Of a stretch of 47,674 bases of DNA, positions 45,309 to 47,674 are shown one piece after another. The stretch is from contig SUUB01000001.1 in the NCBI GenBank assembly GCA_015062745.1, positions 112,121 to 159,794 of the forward strand, given 5' to 3'. A model generated the notes under the pieces. It saw only the letters and a list, made by a program, of their open reading frames with translations. It did no database searches and was not told the DNA's origin. How positions within the stretch are numbered: position 1 is the first letter of the stretch; each line of letters begins with the position of its first letter. Position numbers and translations under genes: made by a program. The DNA comes from Actinomycetaceae bacterium (GTDB lineage: Bacteria > Actinomycetota > Actinomycetes > Actinomycetales > Actinomycetaceae).

Positions 45309-46499
45309 GTGGCGAAGGCCAAGTACGACAAGTCCAAGCCGCATATGAACATCGGCACCATCGGTCACGTCGATCACGGAAAGACGACGCTGACTGCTGC
45401 GATCACGAAGGTTCTGGCGGACAAGTATCCCGATCTGAACGAGTTCACCCCGTTCGACCAGGTTGATAACGCTCCTGAGGAGCGCCAGCGTGGCATTACC
45501 ATCAACGTTTCCCACGTTGAGTACCAGACCGAGAAGCGTCACTACGCACACGTTGACGCCCCGGGCCACGCCGACTACATCAAGAACATGATTACCGGTG
45601 CGGCGCAGATGGACGGCGCCATCCTCGTGGTGGCCGCCACCGACGGCCCGATGGCCCAGACCCGCGAGCACGTTCTGCTTGCCCGCCAGGTGGGCGTGCC
45701 GGACATCATCGTCGCCCTGAACAAGGCCGACATGGTGGACGACGACGAGCTGCTCGAGTTGGTCGAGATGGAGGTCCGCGATCTCCTGTCCTCGCAGGAT
45801 TACGACGGCGACAACATTCCGGTTGTCAAGGTCTCCGCGCTGAAGGCCCTTGAGGGCGATTCGCAGTGGACCGCCGCCGTCGAGGAGCTCATGGATCAGG
45901 TTGACAACTACTTCCCGGATCCGGTTCGCGACCTCGACAAGCCGTTCCTCATGCCGATCGAGGACGTCTTCACGATTACCGGCCGCGGCACCGTGGTCAC
46001 CGGTCGTGTGGAGCGCGGCCAGCTCAACATCAACTCCGAGGTTGAGATCATCGGCCTGCGCCCGACGCAGACCACCACCGTCACCGGTATTGAGATGTTC
46101 CACAAGCAGATGGACACTGCCGATGCCGGCGAGAACTGTGGTCTGCTGCTGCGTGGCACCAAGCGCGAGGAAGTCGAGCGCGGCCAGGTTGTGGCCAAGC
46201 CGGGCACGACCACTCCGCACACGGAGTTCGAGGCACAGGTTTACGTGCTGAAGAAGGACGAGGGTGGACGTCACAACCCGTTCTTCTCGAACTACCGTCC
46301 GCAGTTCTACTTCCGCACCACGGACGTTACCGGCGTCATCACGCTGCCCGAGGGCACCGAGATGGTTATGCCCGGTGACAACACCGAGATGCGTGTTGAT
46401 CTGATTCAGCCGATCGCAATGGAAGAGGGCCTCGGCTTCGCCATCCGCGAGGGTGGCCACACGGTCGGTTCCGGCCGTGTCATCAAGATCATCAAGTGA
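45309..46499 (+). CDS. tuf: Elongation factor Tu
   Basis: It delivers aminoacyl-tRNA to the ribosome. The 396-residue protein starts [29 protein letters not shown] is the P-loop, [12 protein letters not shown] is switch [13 protein letters not shown] is switch II, and NKADMVDD with SALKAL recognises guanine. Domains II and III follow from about residue 210 and end SGRVIKIIK. The GTG at 45309 follows CAGGAGGGCCC. A strong terminator follows at once, so the S10 operon is not joined to it here. Confidence 0.98.
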   Translation: MAKAKYDKSKPHMNIGTIGHVDHGKTTLTAAITKVLADKYPDLNEFTPFDQVDNAPEERQRGITINVSHVEYQTEKRHYAHVDAPGHADYIKNMITGAAQMDGAILVVAATDGPMAQTREHVLLARQVGVPDIIVALNKADMVDDDELLELVEMEVRDLLSSQDYDGDNIPVVKVSALKALEGDSQWTAAVEELMDQVDNYFPDPVRDLDKPFLMPIEDVFTITGRGTVVTGRVERGQLNINSEVEIIGLRPTQTTTVTGIEMFHKQMDTADAGENCGLLLRGTKREEVERGQVVAKPGTTTPHTEFEAQVYVLKKDEGGRHNPFFSNYRPQFYFRTTDVTGVITLPEGTEMVMPGDNTEMRVDLIQPIAMEEGLGFAIREGGHTVGSGRVIKIIK

Positions 46500-46515
46500 T
46501 CTTCTGACGTAGAAG

Positions 46516-46551
46516 CGGGCCCGCTGCCAGACGGTAGCGGGCCCGTTTTTT
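46516..46551 (+). terminator. Terminator after tuf
   Basis: CGGGCCCGCTGCC and its complement form a 13-bp stem (one G-U pair) with a 4-nt loop, followed by six T residues. Confidence 0.9.
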
Positions 46552-46601
46552 CGCGCCTGACGGAAGCGGGTGGTGGTTGGGGACTGGGTGGCTTGGTTGG
46601 T

Positions 46602-46653
46602 GTGGCGTGCTTGGTTGGTTGCTGTGGTGTGCTTGGCGCCGTGGCGTGCTTGG
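46602..46653. repeat. 13-bp spaced repeats after the tuf terminator
   Basis: GTGGCGTGCTTGG occurs at 46602-46614 and 46641-46653, with a one-base variant at 46624-46636. The same GGCGTGCT core starts each unit of the 28-bp array downstream, so the two may share an origin. Confidence 0.75.
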
Positions 46654-46664
46654 CGGTTGTGGTG

Positions 46665-46718
46665 GCAAGAAGTGGAGGGTTTTTCAAGAAGTGTCGTGAA
46701 ATGTCCTCCACTTCTTGC
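46665..46718. repeat. 14-bp inverted repeat at the edge of the 28-bp array
   Basis: GCAAGAAGTGGAGG at 46665-46678 is the exact complement of CCTCCACTTCTTGC at 46705-46718, around 26 nt. The right arm resembles the core of the 28-bp unit that follows. Confidence 0.8.
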
Positions 46719-46913
46719 GGGACGCTCCATTTCTTGGCGGACGGGTCGCGTGCTCGACTTCTTGGCGGAAGGGTGGCGTGCTCCATTTCTTGGCGGAAGG
46801 GTGGCGTGCTCGACTTCTTGGCGGAAGGGTGGCGTGCTCGACTTCTTGGCGGAAGGGTGGCGTGCTCCATTTCTTGGCGGACGGGTGGCGTGCTCCATTT
46901 CTTCGCGGAGCGC
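46719..46913. repeat. 28-bp tandem repeat array, about seven copies
   Basis: Units start at 46719, 46747, 46775, 46803, 46831, 46859 and 46887. The pattern is GGCGTGCTC, then CATT or GACT, then TCTTGGCGG and AAGGGT or ACGGGT. Units 4 and 5 are identical. There are no spacers. Because 28 is not a multiple of 3, a translated frame would repeat every 28 residues; several frames stay open, but none has a ribosome site or a credible protein. The array fills the convergent gap between tuf and deoC. Confidence 0.95.
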
Positions 46914-46936
46914 GGCGTGCTGCCACGCCTCGTCGT

Positions 46937-47620
46937 TCAAAGGCCGCTGCGAGCTTCCAGTTGAGCGATGAGGTCAAGGCCACGCGAGGTGCCGATCCGC
47001 GTCGCGCCCGCTGCGATGAAGGAAAGGGCGGCGTCGAGCGTGCGAATCCCACCCGCCGCTTTTACTTGGACGACGTCGCCGACACACTCCTTCATAAGCT
47101 GCACGTCTGCAAGCGTCGCGCCGCCGGACCCAAACCCGGTGGATGTCTTGACGAAGTCGGGACGCACGCGAACCGCGACTTCCGCGACGGAGCGTTTCTC
47201 TGCGTCTGTGAGGTAGCAGTTCTCGAAGATGACCTTGGTAGTTACCGCGCTGGAGCCGGCGACGTCGACGATGGCTTGCATCTCGCGTTCAATGTAGGAG
47301 AGGTTCCCGGCCTTGAGCTCGGTGATGTTGATGACGTAGTCGATTTCATCGGCACCGTGGGCGATGGCGTTGCGTGTCTCCGACACCTTGTCCTCGATGG
47401 TCACCTGCCCGAGTGGAAAGCCGATCGCCGCTCCAACGTGTACGCCTGTTCCGCGAAGGAGCTCCGCACACTGCGCCACGGGGTAGGGGTTGATTGCCAC
47501 CATGGCGAAGCGATACCTTCGCGCTTCCTCACACAACCGGACGAAGTCTTGTTTCGTCGCGTCCGGTCGCAGATTGGTATGGTCGATCATCGCCGCGAGG
47601 CGAGCGGTGGTAATAGACAT
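46937..47620 (-). CDS. deoC: Deoxyribose-phosphate aldolase
   Basis: It splits 2-deoxyribose-5-phosphate into glyceraldehyde-3-phosphate and acetaldehyde in deoxynucleoside breakdown, so it could serve DNA-derived nucleosides. The ATG at 47620 (MSITTARLAAMIDHTNLRPD) has AAAGGAGAATCA upstream, giving 227 residues. GFPLGQVTIEDKV, ADEIDYVINI, the Schiff-base lysine in VRPDFVKTSTGFGSGGAT, and QVKAAGGIRT for phosphate binding are all present. Upstream, to the end of the window at 47674, only a short GC-rich leader is visible. The neighbouring gene is beyond the window. Confidence 0.95.
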   Translation of the reverse strand: MSITTARLAAMIDHTNLRPDATKQDFVRLCEEARRYRFAMVAINPYPVAQCAELLRGTGVHVGAAIGFPLGQVTIEDKVSETRNAIAHGADEIDYVINITELKAGNLSYIEREMQAIVDVAGSSAVTTKVIFENCYLTDAEKRSVAEVAVRVRPDFVKTSTGFGSGGATLADVQLMKECVGDVVQVKAAGGIRTLDAALSFIAAGATRIGTSRGLDLIAQLEARSGL

Positions 47621-47674
47621 TGATTCTCCTTTGTATGTCGGGTCGTCCCGTGAACGCATGTCGGCTGGTGCCGT

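Noticed and set aside
46719-46913. 28-bp repeats as a CRISPR array
   Set aside because: The units are directly adjacent with no unique spacers, and no cas genes are near.
46570-46971. Proteins encoded through the 28-bp array on either strand
   Set aside because: Open frames result from the repeat lacking stops in several frames. No start site or recognisable domain is present, and they overlap deoC or tuf.

Overview
The window is chromosomal DNA from a high-GC actinobacterium. Markers of the phylum are a WhiB-family regulator, the MtrA-MtrB-LpqB signalling operon, DUF3499 and TIGR03089 proteins, FprA-type ferredoxin reductase and long-form HPF. The RpoB amino terminus, the GT2/DUF5719 gene pair and an LPXTG-anchored nuclease suggest the Actinomycetaceae (Actinomyces or Schaalia-like). 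That family placement is an inference from recalled family features; no search was possible.

Layout. At 1-3505 lie the 3' end of a DUF2142-like membrane protein gene and a minus-strand block: dTDP-glucose synthesis (rfbA), a TIGR03089 protein and an inositol-phosphatase-family protein. At 3811-8797 is an apparent operon of whiB, a very large membrane glycosyltransferase and a DUF5719 secreted protein. At 8957-9868 a zincin-like gene and a DUF3499 gene diverge. At 9965-17646 are mtrA-mtrB-lpqB, comF, hpf and fprA. The gene order from whiB to hpf closely matches the whiB2/Rv3258c-3259 and mtrAB-lpqB-Rv3242c-Rv3241c neighbourhoods of Mycobacterium, but secA, which follows hpf there, is absent.

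At 17766-20374 are yajQ (minus strand), tRNA-Tyr, tRNA-Thr, tRNA-Met, rpmG and murB. A gene-free, hairpin-rich stretch of about 730 bp follows and may encode a small RNA. Then come a sortase-anchored extracellular nuclease, adenosine deaminase (minus), an aminoglycoside-phosphotransferase-fold protein and aspartate aminotransferase (minus). From 27915 to 46499 runs the core gene-expression cluster: tRNA-Trp, secE, nusG, rplK, rplA, then an inserted DUF2142 membrane gene and udk, then rplJ-rplL behind an L10 leader, rpoB-rpoC, and rpsL-rpsG-fusA-tuf. The window closes with a 28-bp tandem-repeat array and deoC (minus).

Most genes are housekeeping, and no multi-gene defence, secretion or biosynthetic system of unknown type was seen. 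The unusual material is between genes. All six convergent gene junctions carry short tandem repeats of different sequence and period (15 to 40 bp). Three of them plainly duplicate the end of a neighbouring gene. Several genes have a -10-like hexamer 6-7 nt before a GTG or ATG start, which fits leaderless mRNAs. The hpf leader holds an almost perfect Shine-Dalgarno sequence driving a two-codon ORF. Ribosomal protein S12 naturally carries arginine at position 88, where K88R gives streptomycin resistance in other bacteria.
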